Source of the DNA: Bacteroidota bacterium
GTDB taxonomy: Bacteria; Bacteroidota; Bacteroidia; Chitinophagales; Saprospiraceae
Assembly (NCBI GenBank): GCA_016234735.1
Contig: JACRAN010000013.1
Coordinates: 1-38,886, forward strand
Direction of reading: 5' to 3'
Length of the DNA stretch: 38,886 nt
Shown here: piece after piece, positions 1-7,963 of the stretch
Layout: each line of letters starts with the position of its first letter
Numbering within the stretch: position 1 is the first letter of the stretch
Notes under the pieces: model-generated
The model's database searches: none
Seen by the model: only the letters and a program-made list of their open reading frames with translations
What the model was told of the DNA's origin: nothing
Program-made: the position numbers and the translations under genes

Positions 1-207
1 CACGAAGGCGAAGATGACAGCGTTGGTGTGCAGTGGCCGAAGCCGCCCAAAGGTGAGCCAGGGGAGGTCGAAATTGAGCGCCGGGAACACGAGTTCCAGC
101 GCAATCCACAGGCCCACCAACATGCCCACGATGCCCCAGAGCATGGTGGCGTAAGCGAATTTTTTGACGATGGCGTTGTCGTAATGAAATTGTTCTACTT
201 GTGTCAT
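1..207 (-). CDS. ccoN: cbb3-type cytochrome c oxidase subunit I, N-terminal part (truncated by window edge)
   Basis: The reverse strand from the ATG at 207 reads open to the window edge. The 69 visible residues begin MTQVEQFHYDNAIVKKF, followed by a hydrophobic segment (MLWGIVGMLVGLWIALEL) and the motif GRLRPLHTNAVIFAF. This is the typical start of CcoN, the heme-copper subunit that reduces oxygen in the inner membrane. The first transmembrane helix and the helix-II histidine region (PLHTNAVIF) are visible; the catalytic part lies outside the window. ccoS ends 7 bp upstream of this ATG, so the two are probably co-transcribed. In many Bacteroidota CcoN is fused to CcoO; this cannot be judged here. 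Confidence 0.9.
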   Translation of the reverse strand, partial: MTQVEQFHYDNAIVKKFAYATMLWGIVGMLVGLWIALELVFPALNFDLPWLTFGRLRPLHTNAVIFAFV

Positions 208-214
208 AATCAAG

Positions 215-454
215 TTATGAGATTTGAGTTTCGAGTTTTGAGTTGCTACTGTTGTTTAGTAAAATGCTTTGACTTTCATCCATGGCTGTTGGAGGGTCGG
301 CGACTTGTTTGGTAGTGCAGCCGTCGAACAGGATGCGCACCGAAGGCGTGTACTCGTCCTCGTATTGGCCGCTTTTCACCGCCCAGAAGAAGGCGACGAG
401 AAACCCCACGGCAAGCAGGAGGCTGACAGCGATGAGCAGAAGAATGATTTTCAT
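215..454 (-). CDS. ccoS: cbb3-type cytochrome oxidase assembly protein CcoS
   Basis: This 79-residue protein starts MKIILLLIAVSLLLAVGFL, a single N-terminal membrane helix, followed by FFWAVKSGQYEDEYTP. That layout (short helix, then WAVKSGQYDD) is diagnostic of CcoS, which is needed to insert cofactors into cbb3 oxidase. The ATG at 454 was chosen because the upstream in-frame codons lie in repeat DNA and do not resemble the family. The gene ends 7 bp before ccoN, as expected in a cco operon. The last roughly ten residues (NSKLETQIS) are written by a short tandem repeat, so the natural C-terminus appears to have been extended or overwritten by repeat DNA; the stop codon itself lies in the repeat. 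Confidence 0.85.
   Translation of the reverse strand: MKIILLLIAVSLLLAVGFLVAFFWAVKSGQYEDEYTPSVRILFDGCTTKQVADPPTAMDESQSILLNNSSNSKLETQIS
216..249. repeat. One-armed short tandem repeat overlapping the ccoS 3' end
   Basis: On the plus strand there are tandem variants of gagttt (gagatttgagtttcgagtt and on). The reverse reading uses the unit aactcaaa. No inverted partner arm is visible nearby. A very similar unit (aactcataactcaaaactc) recurs at 17858-17893 beside the phoU stop codon. Confidence 0.6.
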
Positions 455-535
455 TTCAGTTGGTGGTTGACAGTGAGCAGTGAGCAGCCAGTATTTGAAT
501 TTACTGCGTACTGCCAACTGCTCACTGAAATCCGG
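455..535. repeat. Imperfect palindromic 7-bp repeat array directly upstream of ccoS
   Basis: The left arm (about 455-494) carries agtgagcagtgagcag and related 7-mers; the right arm (about 505-532) carries gcgtactgccaactgctcac, its imperfect complement. The array abuts the ccoS start codon and would form a hairpin in the ccoS leader. The rest of the 455-820 gap holds a separate hairpin at 678-713 and a possible promoter at 782; I see no other gene. Confidence 0.6.
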
Positions 536-677
536 CGCAAGGTAGCAAGGGGCTAAAAAAGTGACAGGTGATGTTAATCAGGGGAGCATGGTGATTTTTC
601 TCATTCTTTTACGCCCAAACGTAGCCATACTTTTGCAGATAAACAGGGTTTTTTGGTCACATAGGTTAGTTTTCTTC

Positions 678-713
678 AAAACCGTCGTCCCAATGAATTG
701 GGACGGCGGTTTT
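678..713. terminator. Strong hairpin, possible bidirectional terminator
   Basis: The arms 678-694 and 697-713 (aaaaccgtcgtcccaat and its complement) pair over 17 bp with one mismatch around a 2-nt centre. A-rich and T-rich ends on both sides would suit termination in either direction. It lies between the divergent ccoS and the gene at 821, so it does not obviously follow a gene in this window. It could insulate the two promoters. Confidence 0.45.
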
Positions 714-781
714 CCTTTCAGCCGGGTAAAAATCAACCAATTGAGGTGACTTTCGTCAACGGGCAGGCATGATGGGAGGAG

Positions 782-789
782 TATTTTTG
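782..789 (+). promoter_or_regulatory. Possible Bacteroidota -7 element for the gene at 821
   Basis: TATTTTTG fits the TAnnTTTG consensus and lies 31 bp before the ATG at 821. I see no convincing -33 TTG at the usual 19-21 bp spacing. Confidence 0.25.
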
Positions 790-820
790 AGCGTAGCTTT
801 CAAATTTCATTCACCATAAA

Positions 821-1198
821 ATGCAACCCTCCATGAGAATTGCCGATGACCGACCGCTGAAGGCATTGCAAGCGGAATTCAATGCGGAATTCCCGTTCCT
901 CGAAATCGCTTTTTTCCCACCATCGAACCTTCGGCGCAATTCATCATCCGCTAATGAACGCTTCAGTGACGACCTGCTGGTCGGGCAAGTGCGGAAAGTG
1001 GGGAATGCCGGGCTTCTGTTTTTGGATGGCGACCTCACCCCCGGGGCTTTGGAGAAAACTATTGAAGATATTTTCGGCCTGCGGGCCAAGATTGCGTGCA
1101 GGAAAGTGTCAACATCCCACCACTGCCTACCTGCTACCTCCCTTCGGGAACAAAACCGCCGGGGCATGATGATGACAGAGGAGGTAGTGATAGTTTGA
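821..1198 (+). CDS. Conserved small protein of unknown function (Bacteroidota family)
   Basis: This 125-residue protein has the pattern MRIADDRPLKALQAEFNAEFPFLEIAFF early on. It continues with a polar middle, then GALEKTIEDIFGLRAKIACRK and, near the end, LREQNRRG. The order (short strand, LQxEFNxxFPFLxIxFF helix-strand, later a helix with LxxxFxxRxGLxxxVxRK, then LxEQNRxG) matches a family of roughly 120-residue Bacteroidota proteins I recognise but cannot name by function. An internal ATG at 833 (MRIADD) fits the family's usual start better, but 821 has the A-rich upstream context common in this phylum. No signal peptide or membrane segment is present, so it is probably cytoplasmic. It lies 54 bp before the universal stress gene. 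Confidence 0.65.
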   Translation: MQPSMRIADDRPLKALQAEFNAEFPFLEIAFFPPSNLRRNSSSANERFSDDLLVGQVRKVGNAGLLFLDGDLTPGALEKTIEDIFGLRAKIACRKVSTSHHCLPATSLREQNRRGMMMTEEVVIV

Positions 1199-1252
1199 GC
1201 GCCAATTCATAAAAATTCCTTTTGGGGTAAACACCCGTCAAAATTCGACGCC

Positions 1253-2062
1253 ATGAAAAAAATCCTTTTCCCAACCGACTTTTCGGTAGCTGCTGCCAAC
1301 GCCTTCCGCTATGCCTCGGCATTGGCCAGGTCGGCGGATGCTGAAATCGACTTGCTCCATGTTTATAACCTGCCGATTATCGACGCATCCAATGCCCCGC
1401 CCGAATACATCGTGCAAATGCTGGACGAGAAAAAGGCGATTGTGCAAGGCAAGCTCAAAGCCTTCGTAAAAGCAGTGCCGGATGCCCCGTTGGGACAGCA
1501 AATTCCCATCTACGGAGTTTTTATCCCGGAAGAAATTAGAGACTTAGTCAAGTCGGGCGGGTACGATTTGGTGGTCATGGGCACAGCCGGGGAACACAAC
1601 AGGCTGGAAAAAGTCATGGGCAGCATCACCACGTTCACCATGATGAACGCCGGATGCCCCGTGCTGGCCGTGCCCGAAGATGCCGAGTGGGAAGAAATCG
1701 ACTACGTGGCCTTCGCCACAGACTTTTTGCCGAAAGAAAACAAAGCGGTAGCGCAACTCATGGATTTTGCCAGCGCCGTGGCCGCCGAGGTGTTTTTTGT
1801 GCATGTGGAAACCAAACCTGGCATTGGTACGATGGAAGACTACGTCACCCTGGCGAACTACCCCCACAAATTCACCGATTTTGCCATCGTGAACAGCCCG
1901 ACCGTGATGGAGGGTTTGGATAAATTCATCAGAGAAAAACACATCGACCTGCTGGCGCTCTACATCCCGCAACGGCGCTTGTGGGAACGCCTCTTCCACA
2001 GCAGCTTCACCAAGCGCATGACTTTTCACTCAAAAACGCCTTTGCTGGTGTTCCATGAATGA
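1253..2062 (+). CDS. Universal stress protein, tandem UspA domains
   Basis: This 269-residue protein has two Usp folds in tandem. Domain 1 (about 1-140) begins MKKILFPTDFSVAAANAF. It carries the full ATP-binding motif G110-x2-G-x9-GS124 (GTAGEHNRLEKVMGS) followed by CPVLAVPE. Domain 2 (about 148-269) begins with IDYVAFATDF and ends KTPLLVFHE, but its nucleotide motif is degenerate. One binding and one degenerate domain is common in Bacteroidota Usp proteins. The role is stress survival through nucleotide binding; no enzymatic substrate can be inferred. A terminator follows at 2164, so the gene ends its own transcript before the hyf-like operon. Confidence 0.9.
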   Translation: MKKILFPTDFSVAAANAFRYASALARSADAEIDLLHVYNLPIIDASNAPPEYIVQMLDEKKAIVQGKLKAFVKAVPDAPLGQQIPIYGVFIPEEIRDLVKSGGYDLVVMGTAGEHNRLEKVMGSITTFTMMNAGCPVLAVPEDAEWEEIDYVAFATDFLPKENKAVAQLMDFASAVAAEVFFVHVETKPGIGTMEDYVTLANYPHKFTDFAIVNSPTVMEGLDKFIREKHIDLLALYIPQRRLWERLFHSSFTKRMTFHSKTPLLVFHE

Positions 2063-2163
2063 GTAGGCAGTTGGCCCGCTACAAACAGTGGGCAAGGCAA
2101 ACAAGACAGCGGCCGTGCTAATGCGGGCTATCTGAGTGCACCAACACGGAAGCAGGCGAAAAC

Positions 2164-2222
2164 GCCCTGCGCCGACATTTTTCCCGGGTTTTTCGGGGCG
2201 ATTCGGCGCAGGGCTTTTTTGT
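2164..2222 (+). terminator. Rho-independent terminator after the universal stress gene
   Basis: The stem gccctgcgccga (2164-2175) pairs exactly with tcggcgcagggc (2203-2214), followed directly by a T-run (2215-2220). The loop contains a second small stem (cccg...cggg). It lies about 100 bp after the uspA stop. Confidence 0.8.
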
Positions 2223-2735
2223 TTTTGAGGGCTTCGTGGTGTGGCCGGCTGGCCAGCGAGCGCTAAATCAAACTGTCCAAAACGTTTCAGTAGCTCTGCC
2301 TCGTTTGTGCTGGTCCATGTTCTAAGAGCAGATACCATTTTGCAAACCTCGCCCCTCGATGAAGGGTGATTGGCCATGTGTCGGTGAACACTGGAAAGGC
2401 ATCCATCCCGGTTGCCCGGCAGGGCGGGCGTGAATTCCAGCAAAACCGCAGCCCGTGGGTGTCGCTTGTGCCTCGATTGTCTCGAGCGTCCAAGCCGAAT
2501 GTGTTTTGTAACTTTTCAAAAAATGTATTGCTTTTTTTTGGTCAAAAATAAAGTGGACAATGGCATTTGCAACTTGCTGATTTTCAGCACCCCACTTTTT
2601 ACTTTTGCCTTTTTACTTTTTACTTGATATTTGCGCTTGTGTGAGGGTGTCATAGCTGTTTTGTTTTGGTTCGGAAAACTCAGGATTACAGATTTAGCCC
2701 TTGCCCCCATTTTTTATAAGAAAGCCCTTTTTCTC
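2223..2735. other. Gene-free stretch upstream of the hyf-like operon
   Basis: I find no reading frame here with protein-like composition. Around 2590-2628 there is a one-armed short repeat (variants of ctttttactttt), which contains TACTTTTG at 2600-2607. This matches TAnnTTTG and could be the operon promoter, but being inside a repeat makes this weak. Confidence 0.4.
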
Positions 2736-3641
2736 ATGTTAAGCCTCCTCCTAATCCTCCTCGCCAGCCTCTTCTTCACAGGCATTGTCGTCCGCACGAA
2801 AAGCCTCGCCTCCGGGCGGAAAGGCCCCGGCATCTTGCAGCCGCTGAAAGACGTGCTGCGACTGCTTAAAAAAGGGACGGTTTTCAGCGAAACGACCAGC
2901 TTCATTTTCCAAATTGCTTCCAGCATTTACTTCGTCTCGGTGCTGATGGCGATTCTGGTGGTGCCGTTCGGCCAGTCGAAGGGGCTGATTTCCTTCGACG
3001 GCGACTTCGTCTTTTTTGCCTACGTCCTGGCGCTGGGCAAGTTTTTCAGCATCGTCTCCGCCATGGACACGGGGAGCAGCTTCGAGGGCATGGGCGCCAG
3101 TCGGGAAGCGCTGTATTCCATGCTGGCGGAGCCTGCGTTTTTTGTGCTCATGGGGTCGTTTGCCATGCTGACGGGGCACACTTCGTTCCACGGCATTTTC
3201 ACCGAACTGCATTTCAGTTCGCACGTGTCCTACGCCCTCGGTGTGTTGGCAACTTTTGTGCTCATCATGGTCGCCATGATTGAGAACAGCCGGATGCCCA
3301 TTGACGACCCCAAAACCCACCTCGAACTGACGATGGTACACGAGGTGATGATTCTGGACAACAGCGGCTTCGGACTGGGCTTGTTCACCTACGCCATCAA
3401 CCTGAAATTCGCCATGTACGGGGCGATCATCGCCAACTTTTTCATCGGCGACGTGCCGTGGTATTTTGCCGTGCTGGTGTTCACGGCAGTGCAAATGCTG
3501 TTCGCTGTGTCGGTTGGCTTGCTTGAATCCTTCACGGCGAGGTTCCGGATGGCGCACAATGCGACGTTCATTTTTACCCTCACGTCGGCGTCCCTGCTGA
3601 TTTTCTTCGGGGTGCTGCTGTTGATGGGGAAGTTTATTTAA
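2736..3641 (+). CDS. HyfC/NuoH-like membrane subunit of a hydrogenase-4-related complex
   Basis: This 301-residue multi-helix membrane protein belongs to the NuoH/HyfC/HycD family, which links the membrane arm to the peripheral arm. Visible family signatures are GRKGPGILQPLKDVLRLLKK after the first helix and ENSRMPIDDPKTHLELTMVHE in the middle, the segment that carries the conserved acidic residues of this subunit. The ATG at 2736 is preferred over upstream in-frame codons because it places a hydrophobic helix (MLSLLLILLASLFFTGIVV) right at the N-terminus. It is the first gene of the operon as seen here; no HyfB-like gene precedes it, which is unusual for hyf-type clusters. A palindromic array begins on the base after its stop codon. 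Confidence 0.85.
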   Translation: MLSLLLILLASLFFTGIVVRTKSLASGRKGPGILQPLKDVLRLLKKGTVFSETTSFIFQIASSIYFVSVLMAILVVPFGQSKGLISFDGDFVFFAYVLALGKFFSIVSAMDTGSSFEGMGASREALYSMLAEPAFFVLMGSFAMLTGHTSFHGIFTELHFSSHVSYALGVLATFVLIMVAMIENSRMPIDDPKTHLELTMVHEVMILDNSGFGLGLFTYAINLKFAMYGAIIANFFIGDVPWYFAVLVFTAVQMLFAVSVGLLESFTARFRMAHNATFIFTLTSASLLIFFGVLLLMGKFI

Positions 3642-3745
3642 GTTGATAAGGGTTGATAAAAGTTGATGAGGGTTGATGAGGGTTGATGAGGGTTGATATA
3701 AACCATTATCAACTTTTATCAACTTTTATCAACCCTTATCAACCC
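3642..3745. repeat. Palindromic 10-bp tandem array between hyfC- and hyfE-like genes
   Basis: Six forward copies of a 10-bp unit (consensus ggttgatgag) run from 3642 to 3700. They are followed by four and a half copies of the reverse complement (consensus aacccttatc) to 3745. The period is exactly 10 bp. The array begins immediately after the hyfC stop and ends 11 bp before the hyfE ATG, so it is the whole intergenic region. The same unit recurs at 7963-8037. Confidence 0.9.
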
Positions 3746-3756
3746 GAAAATTAATC

Positions 3757-4386
3757 ATGATTAACGTCCTGCTCATCACGTTTGCCGCCAGCCTGTTGTT
3801 CATCAGCATCGCCAACCGCCTGTTGACCTTCATCAGGATACTGGCATTTCAAGGCATCATCCTGTTCGGTGTCAGTTTCATGGAACTGAACGAAATCAAC
3901 ACGGTGAACCTCATTTTCATCTTGCTGGAAACCATCGTTTTCAAGACAGTGGCGGTGCCAATGTTCATGAGCTACGTCATCAAAAAGAACAATATCACCC
4001 GTGAGACGGAGCCATACCTGCCCTACTTCCTGTCGCTCGTCATCGTGACGCTCATCATCATCGGCACGTTCCTGATTTCCAACGTCATCGAAGACCCCCG
4101 GCTGAACAAGGTGTATTTCGTGGTGGCGCTGTCTGCCCTGTTCACCGGGCTGTACATCATCATGACGAGGAAAAAGTTGATTACGCACGTGATGGGCTTT
4201 TTGGTGATTGAAAACGGGGTGTTCATCCTGTCGCTGGCGGTGGGCAGCGAAATGCCCATGCTGGTGAATACCGGCATCCTGCTCGACCTCTTCGTGAGCG
4301 TGCTGCTGCTGGGGATTTTCGTCAACCGCATCGGCGACGTGCTACAGGACGTGGACGTGGACCAGTTGCAAAATTTGAAAGACTGA
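3757..4386 (+). CDS. HyfE-like membrane subunit
   Basis: This 209-residue, very hydrophobic protein has about six membrane helices. Its size and position between HyfC- and HyfF-like genes match HyfE, a NuoK-like subunit of hydrogenase-4-type complexes. The central segment HVMGFLVIENGVFILSLAVG contains the buried glutamate (in VIENGVF) characteristic of NuoK/HyfE/MrpC proteins and implicated in proton transfer. The C-terminus is polar (GDVLQDVDVDQLQNLKD). The start follows the palindromic array directly. Confidence 0.85.
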   Translation: MINVLLITFAASLLFISIANRLLTFIRILAFQGIILFGVSFMELNEINTVNLIFILLETIVFKTVAVPMFMSYVIKKNNITRETEPYLPYFLSLVIVTLIIIGTFLISNVIEDPRLNKVYFVVALSALFTGLYIIMTRKKLITHVMGFLVIENGVFILSLAVGSEMPMLVNTGILLDLFVSVLLLGIFVNRIGDVLQDVDVDQLQNLKD

Positions 4387-4387
4387 T

Positions 4388-4457
4388 TTTTTGAACACGG
4401 ATTGAACGGATAACGACGGATTGAATCCGTTCAATCCGTTCAATCCGTGTTCAAAAA
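4388..4457. repeat. Palindromic 8-9 bp array between hyfE- and hyfF-like genes
   Basis: Perfect 24-bp arms occupy 4388-4411 and 4434-4457 and are built from the unit attgaacgg (reverse ccgttcaat). The 22-nt centre contains ataacgac and a further self-complementary cggattgaatccg. The outer ends are runs of T and A. It is the same family as 5901-5972 and 6376-6454. Confidence 0.9.
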
Positions 4458-4468
4458 GAGAATTCATT

Positions 4469-5899
4469 ATGACCGCAATCTATTTACTCGGCGCGCTCAT
4501 CATTTGCACGCTCCTGTTCCTCAACAAGAAACGCAAGGTCAACTACTGGTTGGTGGCGGCATTTTTGCTCCTGCAATGGGTGCTGACGATATATGAATTC
4601 ATGCACCGGGACACAGAGGAATACTTAGGTTTTTTCAAAGCCGATGCCTTGGCGTTGCTGATGCTGGCCACCCTGAGCGTCGTCGCCATTCCGGCTTTTT
4701 ACCACAGCTATCTTTATTTTCAAAACCGCAAGCCCACACCGAGGGTGCGGAGCATTTATTTCATGTCCATGACCCTGCTGCTGGCTGCCGTGAGCGGGGC
4801 TTACCTGTCGAACCACCTCGCCGTCACCTGGGTGTTCGTGGAACTGACAACGTTGGCTGCCTCCGGGCTGGTCTATCACCACCGGGACGCCAGCGCATTG
4901 GAGGGCACGTGGAAGTACATCTTCGTTTGCTCCATCAGCATCACGTTGGTGTTTATCGGCATTTTGTTCACAAGCATTGCCCTGCAACAGGCAGGCCACG
5001 CCGAGCTTTCCTACCCGGCATTATTGGAGCAGGCAACTTCGCTGAATATGTTCTGGCTGCGGCTTGCCTTTATTTTCATTTTCACGGGATATACCGCAAA
5101 AATGGGACTGGTGCCCATGTACACCGCCGGCATAGATGCGAAGGACAAAGCCCCCTCCCCGGCGGGTGCGCTGCTTTCCAGTGTTTTGATGAATATGGGC
5201 TTTGTGGGCATGTTCCGTTTTTACGAAGTGATCGCCAAAACCTCCCTCCACGCCTGGTCGAACAACGTCATTTTCATTGCCGCCGGGCTGTCGGTTTTCG
5301 TGGCGACCGTCTATATGCTCAAGGTGGAAAACATCAAGCGGATGCTGGCATATTCGAGCATCGAACATACGGGGCTGGTCATGTTGGGGGTGGCGGCGGG
5401 CGGCGTGGGGTATTATGCTGCCATTCTTCATTTGATATTTCATGCCTTCGCCAAATCCAGCCTGTTTTTTCAAATCGGGCAGGTACACCGCACCTTCGGG
5501 AGCAAACATATTTCCGGCACGGGCAATTATTTCAAATACAACTTGCCGGGTGCTTTGGTGCTGTTGCTGGGGTTCATCTGCGCCACTGCCATGCCGCCTT
5601 CGGGGCTGTTCATCAGCGAGTTCATGATTTTCCGCTCGCTGTTCGAGGGGCATCACCTGATTATCCTCGTGGTGGTGCTGGTGTTGCTGACGCTGATTAT
5701 TTGGGCTTTTGGTAAAAATATGTTCAAGTTGCTGTTCACGCCGCTGGCAAATTTCGATGAAACAAAAAAAGGGAAAGTGCATGGCTACGAATCGGTTTCG
5801 CAGTTCGTGCTGCTGGGGCTGGTCATTTACCTCGGCTTCAATCCGCCAGCGGAAATGGTGGCGTTGATTCAGGATGCCGTTAAAAATTTACCGCAATGA
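4469..5899 (+). CDS. HyfF/NuoN-like proton-antiporter-type membrane subunit
   Basis: This 476-residue integral membrane protein is of the Mrp-antiporter/NuoLMN class. Recognisable parts are WVFVELTTLAASGLVYHH (helix with the conserved glutamate), KMGLVPMYTAGIDAKDKAPSP (lysine-bearing loop), KRMLAYSSIEHTGLVMLG and the HLIFHAFAKSSLFF segment. It is expected to move protons or sodium across the inner membrane. The ATG at 4469 is chosen; the upstream in-frame ATG at 4421 would translate the palindromic repeat (NPFNPFNPC) and is rejected. It is the only large antiporter-like subunit in the cluster. Confidence 0.88.
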   Translation: MTAIYLLGALIICTLLFLNKKRKVNYWLVAAFLLLQWVLTIYEFMHRDTEEYLGFFKADALALLMLATLSVVAIPAFYHSYLYFQNRKPTPRVRSIYFMSMTLLLAAVSGAYLSNHLAVTWVFVELTTLAASGLVYHHRDASALEGTWKYIFVCSISITLVFIGILFTSIALQQAGHAELSYPALLEQATSLNMFWLRLAFIFIFTGYTAKMGLVPMYTAGIDAKDKAPSPAGALLSSVLMNMGFVGMFRFYEVIAKTSLHAWSNNVIFIAAGLSVFVATVYMLKVENIKRMLAYSSIEHTGLVMLGVAAGGVGYYAAILHLIFHAFAKSSLFFQIGQVHRTFGSKHISGTGNYFKYNLPGALVLLLGFICATAMPPSGLFISEFMIFRSLFEGHHLIILVVVLVLLTLIIWAFGKNMFKLLFTPLANFDETKKGKVHGYESVSQFVLLGLVIYLGFNPPAEMVALIQDAVKNLPQ

Positions 5900-5900
5900 A

Positions 5901-5972
5901 TTTTTTGAACACGGATTGAACGGATTGAACGGATAACGACGGATTTAATCCGTTCAATCCGTGTTCAAAAAA
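5901..5972. repeat. Palindromic array between the hyfF-like gene and the GxxExxY gene
   Basis: Perfect 26-bp arms occupy 5901-5926 and 5947-5972 around a 20-nt centre (gaacggataacgacggattt). The unit is attgaacgg, the same as at 4388 and 6376. It begins 1 bp after the hyfF-like stop codon. Confidence 0.92.
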
Positions 5973-5992
5973 CATCATTAAACATCACTAGC

Positions 5993-6388
5993 ATGCTACA
6001 CGAACAACTAACAGACACCGTCATCAAATGCTTTTACAAAGTGTACAACACCCTGGGATATGGGTTTCTTGAAAAAGTTTATCAAAACGCATTGTCAATC
6101 GAACTCCGTAAACAGGGGTTAAAAATTGAAAAGCAAATACCCATCAAAGTGTTTTACGGAAGTGAAAACGTCGGGGATTACATCGCCGATTTAATCGTGG
6201 AAAACTTGGTCATACTGGAATTGAAAGCTGGAGAAGGTGTCATCATCGAAGAACATGAGGCGCAGTTGACCAATTACCTGCGGGCAACCAATATCGAAGT
6301 AGGCTTGGTGCTTTTCTTCGGCAAAAAGCCAATGCTGAAAAGGAAGATTTTTGAAAACAAATACAAGGTTTTGGGGAACACGGATTGA
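5993..6388 (+). CDS. GxxExxY protein (PD-(D/E)XK nuclease-like fold)
   Basis: This 131-residue protein carries the name-giving motif GFLEKVYQNAL (residues 24-34). It also has the nuclease-like core with D64 (ADLIVENL) and ELKA (LVILELKAGE), then an LTNYLRAT helix and GLVLFFGKKP. This is family TIGR04256/PDDEXK_3, whose function is not established. It has no relation to the surrounding hyf-like complex. It is bracketed by two copies of the same palindromic array, and its last three residues and stop codon (GNTD, TGA at 6386-6388) are written by the right-hand array. Its AT-richer composition compared with hyfF/hyfG suggests later arrival. Confidence 0.88.
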   Translation: MLHEQLTDTVIKCFYKVYNTLGYGFLEKVYQNALSIELRKQGLKIEKQIPIKVFYGSENVGDYIADLIVENLVILELKAGEGVIIEEHEAQLTNYLRATNIEVGLVLFFGKKPMLKRKIFENKYKVLGNTD

Positions 6389-6454
6389 ACGGATTGAACG
6401 GATAACGACGGATTAAATCCGTTCCAATCCGTCAAATCCGTTCAATCCGTGTTC
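6376..6454. repeat. Palindromic array between the GxxExxY gene and the hyfG-like gene
   Basis: Outer arms of 20 bp (gaacacggattgaacggatt at 6376-6395, complement at 6435-6454) pair perfectly; the interior has further imperfect copies. The left arm overlaps the end of the GxxExxY reading frame and supplies its stop codon. The unit and the centre (ggataacgacggatt) are shared with 4388 and 5901. Confidence 0.9.
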
Positions 6455-6466
6455 AAAAAAATACGC

Positions 6467-7963
6467 ATGGAAAACACCGTTTTAAAAAACAACCAAACCA
6501 TCCCGCTGGCATCCATCCCGGTGCTGGCGTACGAGGATTTTTTGGAACAAAACACCTCGCTGCTGGCAGACGAACGTTACCATTGCGTGAGCAACTACGG
6601 CGTCCCGCAGGGGGGAAAAGTAAAATTGCTGTGCTGCATCGCCGACGATGCGGAGGGCAATATCCTCGTCTCCTCGGCGGAGGTGGGGCGCAACCAAACC
6701 CTGCCCTCGTTCACGGCGCAGCGGCTGGCGTTCCACAAATTCGAGCGGGAAATCCATGAAAACTTCGGCATCGGGTACACCGACCACCCCTGGCTCAAAC
6801 CAGTTCGCTTCCCGCACGACCGGGCGACCGGACAAAGCACCATCGCCAACTATCCTTTTTTCAAAATAGACAGCGAGGAACTGCATGAGGTCGGCGTCGG
6901 CCCCATCCATGCGGGCATCATCGAGCCGGGGCACTTCCGTTTCATCTGCAACGGCGAGCAAATCCTGCACCTCGAAATCCAGCTCGGCTACCAGCACCGG
7001 GGCATCGAGCCGCTGTTTTTGGAAAAAAAGAAACTGCTCCAACGAACCACCCTCGCCGAGAGCATCGCCGGGGACACCGTCGCCGGGCACACGACGGCTT
7101 TCGTGAATTTATGGGAAAACCTCTGCGGCTACCAGGCCGACGAGGATTTGCAGTTCGCCCGAACGCTGGCGCTCGAACTGGAGCGCATCGCCGTCCATAC
7201 CGGCGACCTCAGCGCCATCTGCACCGACATCGCCTACCAGTTGGGCAGTTCGGTATTCGGCAGGCTGCGCACGCCCGTCATCAACTTTTTTCAAATCTGG
7301 TGCGGCAACCGCTTCGCCAAAAGCCTGATTCGGGCGGGGAAAAACCATGTCCCCTTCAACGAAACTTTGGCGCCGCAACTGCTCAAAACGCTGGACGCCT
7401 TCGAGCCGGAGTTCGATGAAATGTGCGAAGAAACCTTCACCCTGCCGAGTGTGCTTGCCCGTTTTGAAAAAACAGGCGTCGTGACGCACGAACAAGCAAG
7501 CAGCATCGGCACGGTGGGTATGGTGGCAAGGATGTGCGGCATCAGCCGGGACGTCCGGGCGACGCATCCGCACGATTTTTATGCAGGAATGAACCACCGG
7601 CCCATCGTCAAACATCACGGCGACATCTATTCCCGTGCACAAATCCGCAAGGAAGAAATCAGGCAGTCCATCGACTACATCCGGCGGCTGCTGGAGCAAA
7701 TCCCACCGGAAAACAAAGCCCGCAAAACACTGGGGCAACCCGTCGCCAACGCCTTTTCCATCTCGATGACGGAAGGCTGGCGGGGTGAAATCTGCCACTG
7801 CGCCATCACCGATGAGCGGGGCGAACTGGCGCATTACAAAATAAAAGATCCTTCGTTCCACAACTGGCTGGCGCTGGCGCTGGCAGTGCGGAACAACGAG
7901 ATTTCCGATTTCCCGGCCAGCAATAAAAGTTTTGATTTGTCCTATTGCGGGCATGATTTATAG
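6467..7963 (+). CDS. HyfG/NuoCD-like large subunit lacking the Ni-binding cysteines
   Basis: This 498-residue protein has an N-terminal NuoC-like domain (about 1-130) fused to a NuoD/hydrogenase large-subunit domain (about 135-498), the HyfG architecture. GYQHRGIEPLF (174-184) is the family hallmark. At the position of the usual CxxC near the N-terminus it reads ESIAGDTVAGH (198-208), and at the C-terminus, where DPCxxC is expected, it reads FDLSYCGHDL. Both Ni ligand pairs are therefore absent, so it cannot be a [NiFe] hydrogenase. This is the pattern of energy-converting-hydrogenase-related (Ehr) complexes. The ATG at 6467 is used; a GTG at 6449 lies in the repeat. The stop codon touches the next array. 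Confidence 0.88.
   Translation: MENTVLKNNQTIPLASIPVLAYEDFLEQNTSLLADERYHCVSNYGVPQGGKVKLLCCIADDAEGNILVSSAEVGRNQTLPSFTAQRLAFHKFEREIHENFGIGYTDHPWLKPVRFPHDRATGQSTIANYPFFKIDSEELHEVGVGPIHAGIIEPGHFRFICNGEQILHLEIQLGYQHRGIEPLFLEKKKLLQRTTLAESIAGDTVAGHTTAFVNLWENLCGYQADEDLQFARTLALELERIAVHTGDLSAICTDIAYQLGSSVFGRLRTPVINFFQIWCGNRFAKSLIRAGKNHVPFNETLAPQLLKTLDAFEPEFDEMCEETFTLPSVLARFEKTGVVTHEQASSIGTVGMVARMCGISRDVRATHPHDFYAGMNHRPIVKHHGDIYSRAQIRKEEIRQSIDYIRRLLEQIPPENKARKTLGQPVANAFSISMTEGWRGEICHCAITDERGELAHYKIKDPSFHNWLALALAVRNNEISDFPASNKSFDLSYCGHDL

Noticed and set aside
2030-2530. Minus-strand open frames in the gap before the hyf-like operon
   Set aside because: They cross the terminator at 2164-2222, lack domains, and show no consistent codon pattern.
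6449-6466. GTG start for the hyfG-like gene
   Set aside because: It lies in the palindromic repeat and would add MFKKIR; the ATG at 6467 is cleaner and follows the pattern of neighbouring genes that start just after arrays.
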